The notes under the pieces: generated by a model | What the model was told of the DNA's origin: nothing | What the model saw: only the letters and a program-made list of their open reading frames with translations | Database searches by the model: none | Assembly (NCBI RefSeq): GCF_004854025.1 | Contig: NZ_STGM01000004.1 | Span: 294,972-358,971, forward strand | Origin: Microbacterium hydrothermale | GTDB lineage: Bacteria; Actinomycetota; Actinomycetes; Actinomycetales; Microbacteriaceae | Length of the DNA: 64,000 nucleotides | Reading direction: 5' to 3' | Part shown: piece by piece, positions 40,670 to 51,476 of the stretch | Layout of the letters: the number at the start of each line of letters is the position of its first letter | Position numbering within the stretch: the stretch's first letter is position 1 | Program-made: the position numbers and the translations under genes

Positions 40670-41791
40670 TCAGTGACCGTAGGGGGCCACGACGACCTCG
40701 ACGCGCTGGAACTCCTTCAGGTCGGAGTATCCGGTGGTCGCCATGGACTTCTTCAGCGCACCGATGAGGTTCGCGGTGCCGTCGGCGACCGGCGCGGGGC
40801 CGTACAGAATCTGCTCGAGCGGACCGACCCGATCGACCGCGACGCGACGTCCGCGCGGCAGCTTCGCGTGGTGCGCCTCGGGGCCCCAGTGGAACCCGCG
40901 TCCGGGCGCATCGGTGGCCCGGGCGAGCGCGACGCCGAGCATGACGGCATCCGCGCCCATGGCGAGGGCCTTCACGATGTCGCCGGAGGTGCCCACCCCG
41001 CCGTCGGCGATCACGTGCACGTAACGCCCGCCCGACTCGTCGAGGTAGTCGCGGCGCGCCCCGGCGACGTCGGCGACGGCGGTGGCCATCGGGGCGTGCA
41101 GTCCGAGGGTGGCGCGGGTGGTGGAGGCCGCTCCCCCGCCGAAGCCGACGAGCACGCCGGCCGCGCCCGTGCGCATGAGGTGCAGGGCGGCGGTGTAGGT
41201 GGCGGCCCCGCCCACGATGACGGGGACGTCGAGGTCGTAGATGAACTTCTTGAGGTTCAACGGCTCGGCGACGCTCGACACGTGCTCGGCCGAGACCGTG
41301 GTGCCGCGGATGACGAAGAGGTCGACGCCGGCCGCGACGACCGTCTCGTAGAGGTCGTGCGTGCGCTGCGGCGTGAGGGCACCGGCGACGGTGACGCCGG
41401 CGGCGCGCACCTCGGCGAGGCGATCGCGCACGAGCTCGGGCTTGATCGGCTCGGAGTACAGCTCCTGCATGCGCCGCGTCGCGTCGGCCTCGGGGAGCGT
41501 CGCGATCTCGGCGAGCAGCGGCTCGGGGTCGTCGTACCGCGTCCACAGCCCCTCGAGGTCGAGGACGCCGAGACCGCCCAGGCGCCCGAGTTCGATCGCC
41601 GTGCGCGGGCTGACCACGGAGTCCATGGGCGCACCCAGAACCGGGATCTCGAAGGGGAAGGCGTCGATCGTCCATGCGGTCGAGACGTCTTCGGGGTTGC
41701 GCGTGCGCCGCGACGGCACGACGGCGATGTCGTCGAAGGTGTAGGCGCGGCGGGCGCGCTTGGCGCGGCCGAGGTCGATCTCCATGGTCAC
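40670..41791 (-). CDS. guaB3: GuaB3 family IMP dehydrogenase-like protein
   Basis: A 373-residue TIM-barrel protein of the GuaB3 group. It has the IMPDH fold (YTFDDIAVVPSRRTRNPEDV; LGAPMDSVVSP; VHVIADGGVGTSGDIVKAL) but no CBS domains. At the position of the catalytic loop Cys (GSICTTR in GuaB) it reads GGGAASTTR, so the nucleophile is missing. Its exact activity in actinobacteria is unsettled. GTG at 41791 follows TAGGCT by six bases; that hexamer contains the stop codon of the TMEM175 gene upstream. Confidence 0.91.
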   Translation of the reverse strand: MTMEIDLGRAKRARRAYTFDDIAVVPSRRTRNPEDVSTAWTIDAFPFEIPVLGAPMDSVVSPRTAIELGRLGGLGVLDLEGLWTRYDDPEPLLAEIATLPEADATRRMQELYSEPIKPELVRDRLAEVRAAGVTVAGALTPQRTHDLYETVVAAGVDLFVIRGTTVSAEHVSSVAEPLNLKKFIYDLDVPVIVGGAATYTAALHLMRTGAAGVLVGFGGGAASTTRATLGLHAPMATAVADVAGARRDYLDESGGRYVHVIADGGVGTSGDIVKALAMGADAVMLGVALARATDAPGRGFHWGPEAHHAKLPRGRRVAVDRVGPLEQILYGPAPVADGTANLIGALKKSMATTGYSDLKEFQRVEVVVAPYGH

Positions 41792-41797
41792 CCGATC

Positions 41798-41803
41798 AGC
41801 CTA
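41798..41803 (-). promoter_or_regulatory. Probable -10 of leaderless guaB3
   Basis: TAGGCT on the minus strand, six bases before the GTG at 41791. Its TAG is the stop codon of the TMEM175-family gene. Confidence 0.5.
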
Positions 41804-42502
41804 CCCGCGCCCTCCGACATCCCCGTCGGATCCTCCACCGTCGCGAGAAGCCGCCTCCGACGTCGACGCGGGCGTCGACGTCGGAGCATCGGCGCCGCGC
41901 AGCAGGCGGGTGAGCGGGCCGTCCAGGGCGAACAGCACGAAGCCGATCGACCCCAGCCACGGGCTCAGCACCATCGCCACCCCGCTGATGATCACCGCGC
42001 TGACGCTGGCCCGTCCGAGACGACGGGCGTCGTCGACCGTCAGGTCGGCCACGGCACCGGAACGGATCGCCCACACCCACTGCAGCCAGCCCAGCACGAT
42101 CGCTAGGAAGAAGTTGACCGGCAGCAGGACGCGTCCGAGGAACAAGTCGCTGTACGTCGTGTCGAGAGACGAGGTGAACGGCACCAGCACGATGAGAAGC
42201 AGGCGCATGTTGTTGATCCACATCCCGGCGTCGTCGATGCGGACGATCCACTCGAACTGGCGCACGTGCGTCATCCACATCACGCACAGGATGAGGAAGC
42301 TGATCACGAACGAGAAGAGAGGATGCGCGAGTTCGACGAGCCCCTTCGCCAACTCCTCGTCGGTGGCCGGCGACCCGAGCGACTGATCGGTCAGACCCAG
42401 CACCAGCAGCGTCGCCGCGATCGCGAAGACGCCGTCGGCGAACGCCTCCGTGCGGCGCGTCGAGAGCGAGGCCTCGGAATGGCTCCTCCGCCGTCCGATC
42501 AT
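41801..42502 (-). CDS. TMEM175 family (DUF1211) potassium channel-like protein
   Basis: A 233-residue membrane protein with six membrane helices, the unit of the tetrameric TMEM175 potassium channels of bacteria. The N-terminal filter helix reads RTEAFADGVFAIAATLLVLG; the usual RxxxFSD signature has Ala in place of Ser here. The segment FSFVISFLILCVMWMTHVRQ forms helix 3. The C-terminal tail is Ser/Thr/Asp/Gly-rich. TACGCT six bases before the ATG marks a leaderless start. Confidence 0.87.
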   Translation of the reverse strand: MIGRRRSHSEASLSTRRTEAFADGVFAIAATLLVLGLTDQSLGSPATDEELAKGLVELAHPLFSFVISFLILCVMWMTHVRQFEWIVRIDDAGMWINNMRLLLIVLVPFTSSLDTTYSDLFLGRVLLPVNFFLAIVLGWLQWVWAIRSGAVADLTVDDARRLGRASVSAVIISGVAMVLSPWLGSIGFVLFALDGPLTRLLRGADAPTSTPASTSEAASRDGGGSDGDVGGRG

Positions 42503-42508
42503 GGGCAC

Positions 42509-42514
42509 AGCGTA
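42509..42514 (-). promoter_or_regulatory. Probable -10 of leaderless TMEM175-family gene
   Basis: TACGCT on the minus strand, six bases before the ATG at 42502. Confidence 0.5.
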
Positions 42515-42534
42515 TCCGCGTCGAGGAGAACGAC

Positions 42535-42566
42535 GAAGGGCCGGGCAGTCGCCTGCCCGGCCCTTC
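42535..42566 (-). terminator. Terminator of guaB
   Basis: GAAGGGCCGGGCAG pairs perfectly with CTGCCCGGCCCTTC across TCGC, 28 bases past the guaB stop on the minus strand. Confidence 0.75.
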
Positions 42567-42594
42567 TCGAAACGCTGCGCTTCTGCGCGACGCC

Positions 42595-44277
<1,683 letters not shown>

Positions 44278-44329
44278 TCAAGCGTTATGCGGTCAACAGG
44301 TCACCGACGGGTATCGTTCTGACATCGAC

Positions 44330-44353
44330 TGCCGCGCTGGAAACACCGCGGCA
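44330..44353. promoter_or_regulatory. Inverted repeat upstream of the liv operon
   Basis: TGCCGCG and CGCGGCA are perfect 7-base arms around a 10-base loop, 64 bases before the livH GTG. Could be an operator or a leader hairpin. Confidence 0.5.
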
Positions 44354-44358
44354 ATAAT

Positions 44359-44378
44359 CCCGGACTACGGTGTCCGGG
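44359..44378. promoter_or_regulatory. Second inverted repeat upstream of the liv operon
   Basis: CCCGGAC and GTCCGGG flank TACGGT, which is itself a -10-like hexamer. A protein bound here would cover the promoter. Confidence 0.5.
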
Positions 44379-44416
44379 CGGCGACGGGCCACGTCGTCGA
44401 ACGACCAGGAGGTTTC

Positions 44417-45733
44417 GTGACCACTCGGCAAGCATCCCCACGGATGCCTCGCCGTCGACGTTCGATCCTGACGCTGTTGTCAGGCATCTTCGCTGCCGCC
44501 CTGGTGCTCGGGTTCGCCCCGGCATCGTCGGCAGCCGTCAACGATGAGGATCTTCCCTACTCGATCAACGTCAACGTGCGTTCGGAGGGCGAACCCGTCG
44601 CCCAGGCGAAGGTGACGGCGACCGACGGTTCCTTCACCGGGGAGGCGACGACCGACGACCGCGGTCGCGCCACCATCAAGGTCCCCACCAAGGAAGGCAC
44701 CTGGACGCTCGACCTCGACGAGAGCTCGCTCCCGTCCGGACTCTCGATCCCCGACGGCCAATCCTTCGAGCGCACCGTCGAGTTCGGCAGCTCGAGCACC
44801 GTGTCCAGCAACTTCACCCTCGGCGCGGCGGAGCGGCAGACGACGAGCTTCGTCGATCAGCTGCTCTCCCGCACGGTGAACGGCCTGAACTTCGGTCTCA
44901 TGCTCGCCCTCGCGGCGATCGGCCTCTCGCTCGTGTTCGGCACGACGGGACTGTCGAACTTCGCGCACGGTGAGATGGTGACGTTCGGCGCCATCGCCGC
45001 GCTCTTCCTCAGTGCCGGCACCGGCTGGTCGATCTGGATCGCCATCCCGCTGGCGATCATCCTCTCGGGTCTGTTCGGACTCGCGATGGATGCCGGCATC
45101 TGGCGCCCCCTGCGGCGACGGGGCCTCGGCATCGTGCAGTTGATGATCGTGTCGATCGGTCTCTCGCTCGCGCTGCGCTACATCTTCCAGATCTTCATCG
45201 GCGGTGGCACGCAGCAGCTGCCCGGCGCGTCGAGCGAGATCATCCCGGGACTCGGGCCGGTGCGCATCAGCGTCACCGACGTCACGAGCATGGCGATCTC
45301 GATCGTCGTGATCGGCGCCTTCGCGTGGTGGCTCACCCGCACGCGCCTCGGCCGCGCGACGCGCGCCGTGTCGGACAACCCGTCGCTCGCGGCGGCATCC
45401 GGGATCGACGTCGACAACGTCGTCCGCATCGTGTGGGTGCTGGCATCCGCCCTCGCCGGCCTCGCCGGTGTGCTGTGGGCCTACTTCCGCCCCGGCATCC
45501 GATGGGACATGGGCTCCGGCATCCTGCTGCTCATGTTCGCCGCCGTGGTGCTCGGCGGCCTCGGGACGGCGTTCGGAGCCCTCATCGGCTCGATCGTCGT
45601 CGGCCTCCTCGTCGAGGTGTCCACGCTGTGGATCCCCTCCGACATGAAGTATGTGGGCGCCCTCGTCGTGCTCATCGTCATCCTCCTCTTCCGGCCGCAG
45701 GGCATCCTCGGCCGCCGAGAGCGAATCGGGTAG
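44417..45733 (+). CDS. livH: Branched-chain amino acid ABC permease LivH with extra N-terminal domain
   Basis: This 438-residue permease has the normal LivH core from about residue 155: NGLNFGLMLALAAIGLSLVF, GLSNFAHGEMVTFGAIAALF and the C-terminal FRPQGILGRRERIG. Ahead of it are a signal-peptide-like segment (SILTLLSGIFAAALVLGFAP, then SSAAV) and a soluble beta-rich domain of about 100 residues (PYSINVNVRSEGEPVAQAKV; DDRGRATIKVPTKEGTWTLD), similar to carboxypeptidase-regulatory or Ig-like modules. That part would sit outside the membrane. GTG start with AGGAGG. First gene of livHMGF. Confidence 0.9.
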   Translation: MTTRQASPRMPRRRRSILTLLSGIFAAALVLGFAPASSAAVNDEDLPYSINVNVRSEGEPVAQAKVTATDGSFTGEATTDDRGRATIKVPTKEGTWTLDLDESSLPSGLSIPDGQSFERTVEFGSSSTVSSNFTLGAAERQTTSFVDQLLSRTVNGLNFGLMLALAAIGLSLVFGTTGLSNFAHGEMVTFGAIAALFLSAGTGWSIWIAIPLAIILSGLFGLAMDAGIWRPLRRRGLGIVQLMIVSIGLSLALRYIFQIFIGGGTQQLPGASSEIIPGLGPVRISVTDVTSMAISIVVIGAFAWWLTRTRLGRATRAVSDNPSLAAASGIDVDNVVRIVWVLASALAGLAGVLWAYFRPGIRWDMGSGILLLMFAAVVLGGLGTAFGALIGSIVVGLLVEVSTLWIPSDMKYVGALVVLIVILLFRPQGILGRRERIG

Positions 45734-45744
45734 GTACACAGATC

Positions 45745-46728
45745 ATGGACTTCCTGCAGATCCTCTCGAACACGGCGTCGCAGATCCTCGCGCCGGCCAC
45801 GTTCGGATACGCCCTCGCCGCCATCGGCCTGTCGATGCACTTCGGCTTCGCCGGACTCCTCAACATGGGTGTCGCCGGCTTCATGGCCATCGGCGCCTAC
45901 GGCTTCGCGATCTCGATCCTTACCTTCGGCCTCGCGTGGCCGCTGGCGGCGCTGATCGGCTTCGCGGCGGCCATCGTGTTCGCCCTCATCATGGGCATCC
46001 CGACGCTGCGCCTGCGCGGCGACTACCTCGCGATCGTCACGATCGCGGCGGCTGAGATCCTGCGCCTGGTCTTCCTCACGTCGACCTTCCGCAGCGTCAC
46101 CGGCTCGGCCGACGGCCTGTTCAACTTCCAGTCCGGCTGGCGCGGCGAGAACAACCCGCTCCCCGCGGGCGACTACGGCTTCGGCCCGTGGACGTACAAC
46201 GCCAACCGCTGGTACGTGATCATCCTCGGCCTCGTCGCCGTCGCCGTCGCGGTCCTGCTGGTCTGGATGCTGATGCGCAGCCCCTGGGGCCGTGTCATCC
46301 GCGGCATCCGTGAAGACGAGGATGCCGTCCGCGCGCTCGGCAAGAACGTCTTCGCGTTCAAGATGCAGGCGCTCGTCATCGGCGGTGTCATCATCGCGGC
46401 CGGTGGCATCATCACGGCCATGGACACGAACGTGAACCCGAACGTGTACGTCACGTCGCAGACGTTCTTCGTCTACACGGCTCTGCTGCTCGGCGGTGCG
46501 GCGACGATCTTCGGCCCCGTGCTCGGCGCGGTGCTGTTCTGGGTCGTCCGCGCGTTCCTGTCGAACCTGCTGCCGGCGCTGTCCTCGATCGGACTGCTGC
46601 CCTTCCTCACCGCCGACCAGTCGCAGATGCTCGTCTTCGTCATCGTCGGCGTCGCACTGATGCTGCTCGTGATCTTCCGCCCCCAGGGCATCCTGGGCAG
46701 CAAGAAGGAGATGACCTTTGTCCGATGA
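45745..46728 (+). CDS. livM: Branched-chain amino acid ABC permease LivM
   Basis: A 327-residue permease with about nine membrane helices. Family motifs are GLLNMGVAGFMAIGAYGFAI near the N-terminus, LRGDYLAIVTIAAAEILRLV, and the EAA-like cytoplasmic loop SPWGRVIRGIREDEDAVRAL. It forms the membrane channel with LivH. It follows livH by 11 bp, and the next gene (livG) starts inside its last 11 bp. Confidence 0.94.
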   Translation: MDFLQILSNTASQILAPATFGYALAAIGLSMHFGFAGLLNMGVAGFMAIGAYGFAISILTFGLAWPLAALIGFAAAIVFALIMGIPTLRLRGDYLAIVTIAAAEILRLVFLTSTFRSVTGSADGLFNFQSGWRGENNPLPAGDYGFGPWTYNANRWYVIILGLVAVAVAVLLVWMLMRSPWGRVIRGIREDEDAVRALGKNVFAFKMQALVIGGVIIAAGGIITAMDTNVNPNVYVTSQTFFVYTALLLGGAATIFGPVLGAVLFWVVRAFLSNLLPALSSIGLLPFLTADQSQMLVFVIVGVALMLLVIFRPQGILGSKKEMTFVR

Positions 46729-47721
46729 GTCCACGCCGGTCGTGCCCAGCGCTTCGGCGCCCCGGGCGAAGGCGACCGGACTGCACAAGGGCGAGATCGG
46801 CCCCGGCGTCGCCAAGGTCGACCCGATCATCGTCGCCGACAACGTGCGTCGCGACTTCGGCGGCAACACCGCCGTCGACGTGAAGCACCTCGAGATCCCG
46901 CGCAACGCGATCACCGCGCTGATCGGACCGAACGGCGCCGGCAAGACGACGCTGTTCAACCTGCTCACCGGGTTCGACAAGCCCAACAGCGGCCAGTGGT
47001 CGTTCGACGGCAAGAACCTCGCCGGCATCCCGGCGTTCAAGGCCGCCCGCATGGGTCAGGTGCGCACCTTCCAGCTCACCAAGGCGCTCGGGCTGCTCAC
47101 GGTTCTCGAGAACATGAAGCTGGGCGCGACCAAGCAGAAGGGCGAGGGGCTGTTCTCCAGCATCCTGCCCTTCGTGTGGCGCAAGCAGGAGTCCGACAAC
47201 GACGCCAAGGCGCGCGACCTGCTCAAGCGCTTCAAGCTGGATGCCAAGGAGGCCGACTTCGCCGCCTCGCTGTCCGGCGGCCAGCGCAAGCTGCTCGAGA
47301 TGGCGCGCGCGCTCATGAGCGATCCCACGCTCGTGATGCTCGACGAGCCGATGGCCGGCGTCAACCCGGCGCTGACGCAGTCGCTGCTCGACCACATCCT
47401 CGATCTCAAGGACCTCGGCATGACCGTGCTCTTCGTCGAGCACGACATGCACATGGTCCGCCACATCGCGGACTGGGTCGTCGTCATGGCCGAGGGCAAG
47501 ATCGTCGCCGAGGGCCCGCCCGACACCGTGATGAAGGACCAGGCCGTCATCGACGCCTACCTGGGCGCGCACCAGGACGTCGACCTCGGCGTCGTCACGG
47601 GCCGCCACGAGGGGACGGTCGACTCGGCCGCCGCCGCGGAGCTGCTCGAGACCGCTCAGCAGGTCGACGCCGCGATCGACGGCGAGTCATCGCCGTCGTC
47701 GCACGAGAAGGAGGACGGTCG

Positions 47722-47725
<4 letters not shown>
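46718..47725 (+). CDS. livG: Branched-chain amino acid ABC ATPase LivG
   Basis: A 335-residue ATPase. Walker A is GPNGAGKTTLFNLLTG near residue 70, the signature LSGGQRKLLEMARAL, Walker B LVMLDEPMAGVNP and switch VEHDMHMVRHIADWVVVMAEG. It has a long N-terminal extension (about 35 residues) and an acidic Ala-rich C-terminal tail of about 55 residues beyond the usual end. The start is TTG at 46718, with AAGGAG upstream, overlapping livM. Its stop overlaps the livF start (ATGA). Confidence 0.94.
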
Positions 47726-48444
<719 letters not shown>

Positions 48445-48464
48445 GCCGCGCGTCCGTCCGCCGG

Positions 48465-48500
48465 GAAGGCCCGGGTCCCCTTTTGGGGGCCCGGGCCTTC
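48465..48500 (+). terminator. Terminator of the liv operon
   Basis: GAAGGCCCGGGTCCCC pairs with GGGGGCCCGGGCCTTC around TTTT, starting 20 bases past the livF stop. Confidence 0.8.
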
Positions 48501-48684
48501 TCCGTGCGCGGGGCGGGGCCACTGGCGACAGGACCGGGTCCTGGGCTCAGGACGGGCTCTCCCGTGGCGCGGGGCGGGATGACCGGGGACAGGACCAGGT
48601 CCCCGTCTCAGGGCCCGGGCTCTCCCGTGCGCGGGGCGGGGTGACCGGGGACGGGCCCGATTCTGTCGCTCAAGGCCCGAGCCG
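48501..48684 (+). repeat. Tandem repeat, three imperfect units of about 62 bp
   Basis: Units start near 48501, 48560 and 48623. Each begins with TCCCGTG or TCCGTG plus CGCGGGGCGGG, continues with a GACAGGACC-like block and ends CGGGCTC or CGAGCC. Confidence 0.7.
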
Positions 48685-48845
48685 TTCCGGTGAGGGCCGC
48701 GCGACGCGGGACGCCCGGGCCGGCGCAGAAGACAGCGCCGAGCGGGTGGCGCGGCCGTCCGAGCGGCGGGCGGCGCGGGACGGGCAGGCTCCCGATTCCG
48801 CCATCCCGAACGACTCCACCGGCACGACACAGAGACACGACACAG

Positions 48846-48880
48846 AAAAAGGGCCCCGGAACCGAAGTCCCGGGGCCCTC
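48846..48880 (-). terminator. Rho-independent terminator of livK
   Basis: On the minus strand GGGCCCCGGGACTTCGG and following TTCCGGGGCCC form a stem and are followed by TTTTT. It lies 12 bases past the stop. Confidence 0.88.
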
Positions 48881-48892
48881 AGGCTCAACCGA

Positions 48893-50242
48893 TCAACCGG
48901 CGCGGAGCCAGCTGTAGTTGTTGTCGTCGCCGTACTCGAAGACACCGATCGTCGCCTCGGTGGGGTCACCCACGTCGTTGAACGTGATCGGGCCCGAGAC
49001 GCCGTCGTAGTCGGCCTCTCCGCCACCGATGATGATGTCGGCGCACTCCGCGTAGGTCGTGCACTTGGTGCCGCTGCCGCTGCCGCCGGAGACCGACTGC
49101 AGGTTCGCCGCCACGTCGGGACCCGCGGCCGAGCCGGCCTTCAGCGCCGCGAGGGCGAGCAGGACGACCGAGTCGTAGGACTCGGGGGCGTAGGTGAAGT
49201 CCTCGAGCGCGGGGTTGCCCTTACCGCTCCAGAACGACTCGAGCGAGCTGCGGAACGTCGCCGTCGAGTCGGGGTCGACGCTCGGGTACGTGCCCTTGGC
49301 CCCGGCGAGGGTTCCGTTGGGGAACTGGGTGCCGAAGTTCTTCAGGTTGCCGTCGACGAAGAACAGCTTGTCGGGGCTGACGCTCGCGGTGATGTCGGGG
49401 ATGATCGTCGACACCTCGTCGAACGTGATCAGGGCGATCGCGTCGGGCGACTGGGCCAGGACGTCCTCGATCTGCGCCGAGAAGTTCGTGTCACCCGTGT
49501 TGTAGAGGCTCGTGGCGACGACGGATCCGCCGGCGTTCTCGAAGGCCTTCTTGGTGAAGCACGCGAGACCGGTGCCGTACGAGTCGTTCAGCACGATCAT
49601 GCCGAGGGTCTCGTTGCCCTCGGACGCGATCAGGTTGCCGAGCACCTCGCCCTGGAGGACGTCGGAGGGAGCAGTCCGCCAGTAGAGGCCCTTGTCGTCG
49701 TAGCCGGTGAAGGCAGCCGAGGTGTTGGCCGGCGAGATCTGCACGGCGTTGGCCGCGATGACCTGGTCGATGAACTGCAGCGACGTGCCCGAGGACGCGG
49801 CGCCGACGATGGCGGTCGCGCCGGCGCCGAGGAGGCGCGGGATCTCGGTCTCGTAGGCCTTGTTGTCGGTGTCGCCCGAGTCGCCCTGGATGAGGTTGAT
49901 CTGCACGCCCTTGTTGGCGGCGTTGATCTCCGACGCGGCGTACTCGGTACCCGCGATCTCGGGCGGGCCGAGGAAGGCGAGGTTACCGGTCACGGGAAGT
50001 GCCGTGCCGATGTTGTACGTGAGGTTGGTCGCCGGGCCGGTCGAGGTCGACGAGTACTCGGGTGTGTACGAGGCGGGCTCGGCCGCGTTGCAGTCGATCG
50101 GGAAGTCGCCGCCACCGGCAGCGTCGCCGGTCTCGGACGGAGTGCTGCTGCCGGAACAACCGGCCAGGACGAGCGCGCTGACGCCGACCACGGCGAGTCC
50201 GCCGATGATCTTCGCATAACGCGAACGGGAGAGGACACTCAT
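48893..50242 (-). CDS. livK: Branched-chain amino acid ABC substrate-binding lipoprotein
   Basis: A 449-residue periplasmic-binding-type lipoprotein. The signal peptide ends in a lipobox (LVLAGCSGS) with Cys29 as the lipidation site. The mature part has the two-lobed Peripla_BP_6 fold: NIGTALPVTGNLAFLGPPEI, VGAASSGTSLQFIDQVI, LNDSYGTGLACFTKKAF and YDSVVLLALAALKAG. It captures branched-chain amino acids or a related ligand for LivHMGF, although it is transcribed convergently. AAGGAG seven bases before the ATG supports the 50242 start. Confidence 0.93.
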   Translation of the reverse strand: MSVLSRSRYAKIIGGLAVVGVSALVLAGCSGSSTPSETGDAAGGGDFPIDCNAAEPASYTPEYSSTSTGPATNLTYNIGTALPVTGNLAFLGPPEIAGTEYAASEINAANKGVQINLIQGDSGDTDNKAYETEIPRLLGAGATAIVGAASSGTSLQFIDQVIAANAVQISPANTSAAFTGYDDKGLYWRTAPSDVLQGEVLGNLIASEGNETLGMIVLNDSYGTGLACFTKKAFENAGGSVVATSLYNTGDTNFSAQIEDVLAQSPDAIALITFDEVSTIIPDITASVSPDKLFFVDGNLKNFGTQFPNGTLAGAKGTYPSVDPDSTATFRSSLESFWSGKGNPALEDFTYAPESYDSVVLLALAALKAGSAAGPDVAANLQSVSGGSGSGTKCTTYAECADIIIGGGEADYDGVSGPITFNDVGDPTEATIGVFEYGDDNNYSWLRAG

Positions 50243-50297
50243 ATGGGTGCTCCTTGGTGAGTAGGAACCGAGGGGATGACCCCCGCGGATTGTCACA

Positions 50298-50303
50298 AAC
50301 CTA
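50298..50303 (-). promoter_or_regulatory. Possible -10 of livK
   Basis: TAGGTT on the minus strand, 55 bases before the ATG, with no good -35 at normal spacing. Confidence 0.35.
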
Positions 50304-50411
50304 ACGGCGCCCCTGTGGCCACGTTGTTGCAATGTGTTAACGGTCGGTTACGCGACCCAATCGTTACTTTTCAGCGGCAACAGCGGGCCGCCAAACGCAG
50401 GATCCGCGCCG

Positions 50412-51353
50412 TCAGACCGGTTCGACGACGTCATCCACCGTCTGCCGGTGGCGGCGCGAGGCCACGACCGAGTCGACGCTCAGCATCACCAGGGCGACCC
50501 ACACGAGGGCGAAGCCGACCCACCTCTCCGCCGTCATGGGCTCATGGAGCACCCACACGCCGATGACGAACTGGATGATGGGCGCGACGAACTGCAGCAG
50601 CCCGATGACGGTGAGCGGTACGCGGCGGGCTCCCGACGCGAACAGCAGCAGCGGCACGGCGGTCACCGCGCCCGCGAGCAGGAGAAGGACGGTGTGCAGC
50701 ACCCCCTGCGTGCCGAGCGTGATGCCGCTGATGTTCGCCACGAACACCAGCTGGACGGCGGCGACCGGCAGCAACCAGAGCGATTCGAGGGTGAGTCCGC
50801 TCACGGCATCCACCGCGGGTCCGATCTGCTTCTTCACGAGACCGTAGAAGCCGAACGAGAACGCCAGGGTCAGCGCGATCCACGGGAAGGCGCCATAGCC
50901 GACGACGATCACGACGACCGCGACCACGGCCACGCCCACGGCGATCCACGGGAGGATCCGCAACCTCTCGCGCAGCACCACGACCCCGAGCAGCACCGTC
51001 ACGATCGGGTTGATGAAGTACCCCAGGCTCGTCTCGATGACGTGCCCGGTCAGCGCACCGTAGAGGTAGGTCTGCCAGTTCACGTAGATCAGCACGCCGG
51101 CGACGGCGGTCAGCAGCATGAGGCGCGGCTGCCGCACGATCGCGAGGAAGGGCCGCCAGGCGCGCAGCACCGTCAGCAGCAGCAGGCAGAAGACGAACGC
51201 GAGGATGATGCGCCACGCCACGACCTCGAAGGGGCCGGTGGGCGCGAGCTGCAGGAAGTAGATGGGCAGGACGCCCCACAGCAGGTAGGCGCCGAGAGCG
51301 TACAGGGCACCGCGAGTGGTCCCCCCGGTCGGAGTGGAGGGAGCGGGGGTCAC
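50412..51353 (-). CDS. rarD: RarD-type EamA transporter
   Basis: A 313-residue protein of the RarD subgroup of the drug/metabolite transporters, with ten membrane helices. Landmarks are GALYALGAYLLWGVLPIYFL at the start, NWQTYLYGALTGHVIETSLG and YFINPIVTVLLGVVVLRERL in the middle (RarD signature), and FVIGVWVLHEPMTAERWVGF near the end. Substrate unknown. The GTG follows TAGGCT by six bases. Confidence 0.92.
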   Translation of the reverse strand: MTPAPSTPTGGTTRGALYALGAYLLWGVLPIYFLQLAPTGPFEVVAWRIILAFVFCLLLLTVLRAWRPFLAIVRQPRLMLLTAVAGVLIYVNWQTYLYGALTGHVIETSLGYFINPIVTVLLGVVVLRERLRILPWIAVGVAVVAVVVIVVGYGAFPWIALTLAFSFGFYGLVKKQIGPAVDAVSGLTLESLWLLPVAAVQLVFVANISGITLGTQGVLHTVLLLLAGAVTAVPLLLFASGARRVPLTVIGLLQFVAPIIQFVIGVWVLHEPMTAERWVGFALVWVALVMLSVDSVVASRRHRQTVDDVVEPV

Positions 51354-51359
51354 CGACCC

Positions 51360-51365
51360 AGCCTA
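51360..51365 (-). promoter_or_regulatory. Probable -10 of leaderless rarD
   Basis: TAGGCT on the minus strand, six bases before the GTG at 51353. Confidence 0.5.
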
Positions 51366-51427
51366 CGCGCGGGATCGACCCCGGGACGGTCGCGCGTCCC
51401 TCTCTTCCTGCCATCCGGGAGGAACGA

Positions 51428-51462
51428 CGAAGGCCCCGGATGCCGAGCACCCGGGGCCTTCG
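51428..51462 (-). terminator. Terminator of groES
   Basis: CGAAGGCCCCGG pairs with CCGGGGCCTTCG across an 11-base loop, 14 bases past the groES stop. Confidence 0.75.
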
Positions 51463-51476
51463 ATCGAGTCACGCGA

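Larger units (their letters stand above)
48445..48892. other. Non-coding gap between convergent livF and livK
   Basis: The 448-bp gap holds two terminators and a three-copy tandem repeat, each described separately. Nothing gene-like is seen; 48685-48845 shows only GC-rich sequence. Confidence 0.7.

Noticed and set aside
48501..48684. CRISPR array
   Set aside because: The units abut with no spacers and differ throughout, so it is a plain tandem repeat.
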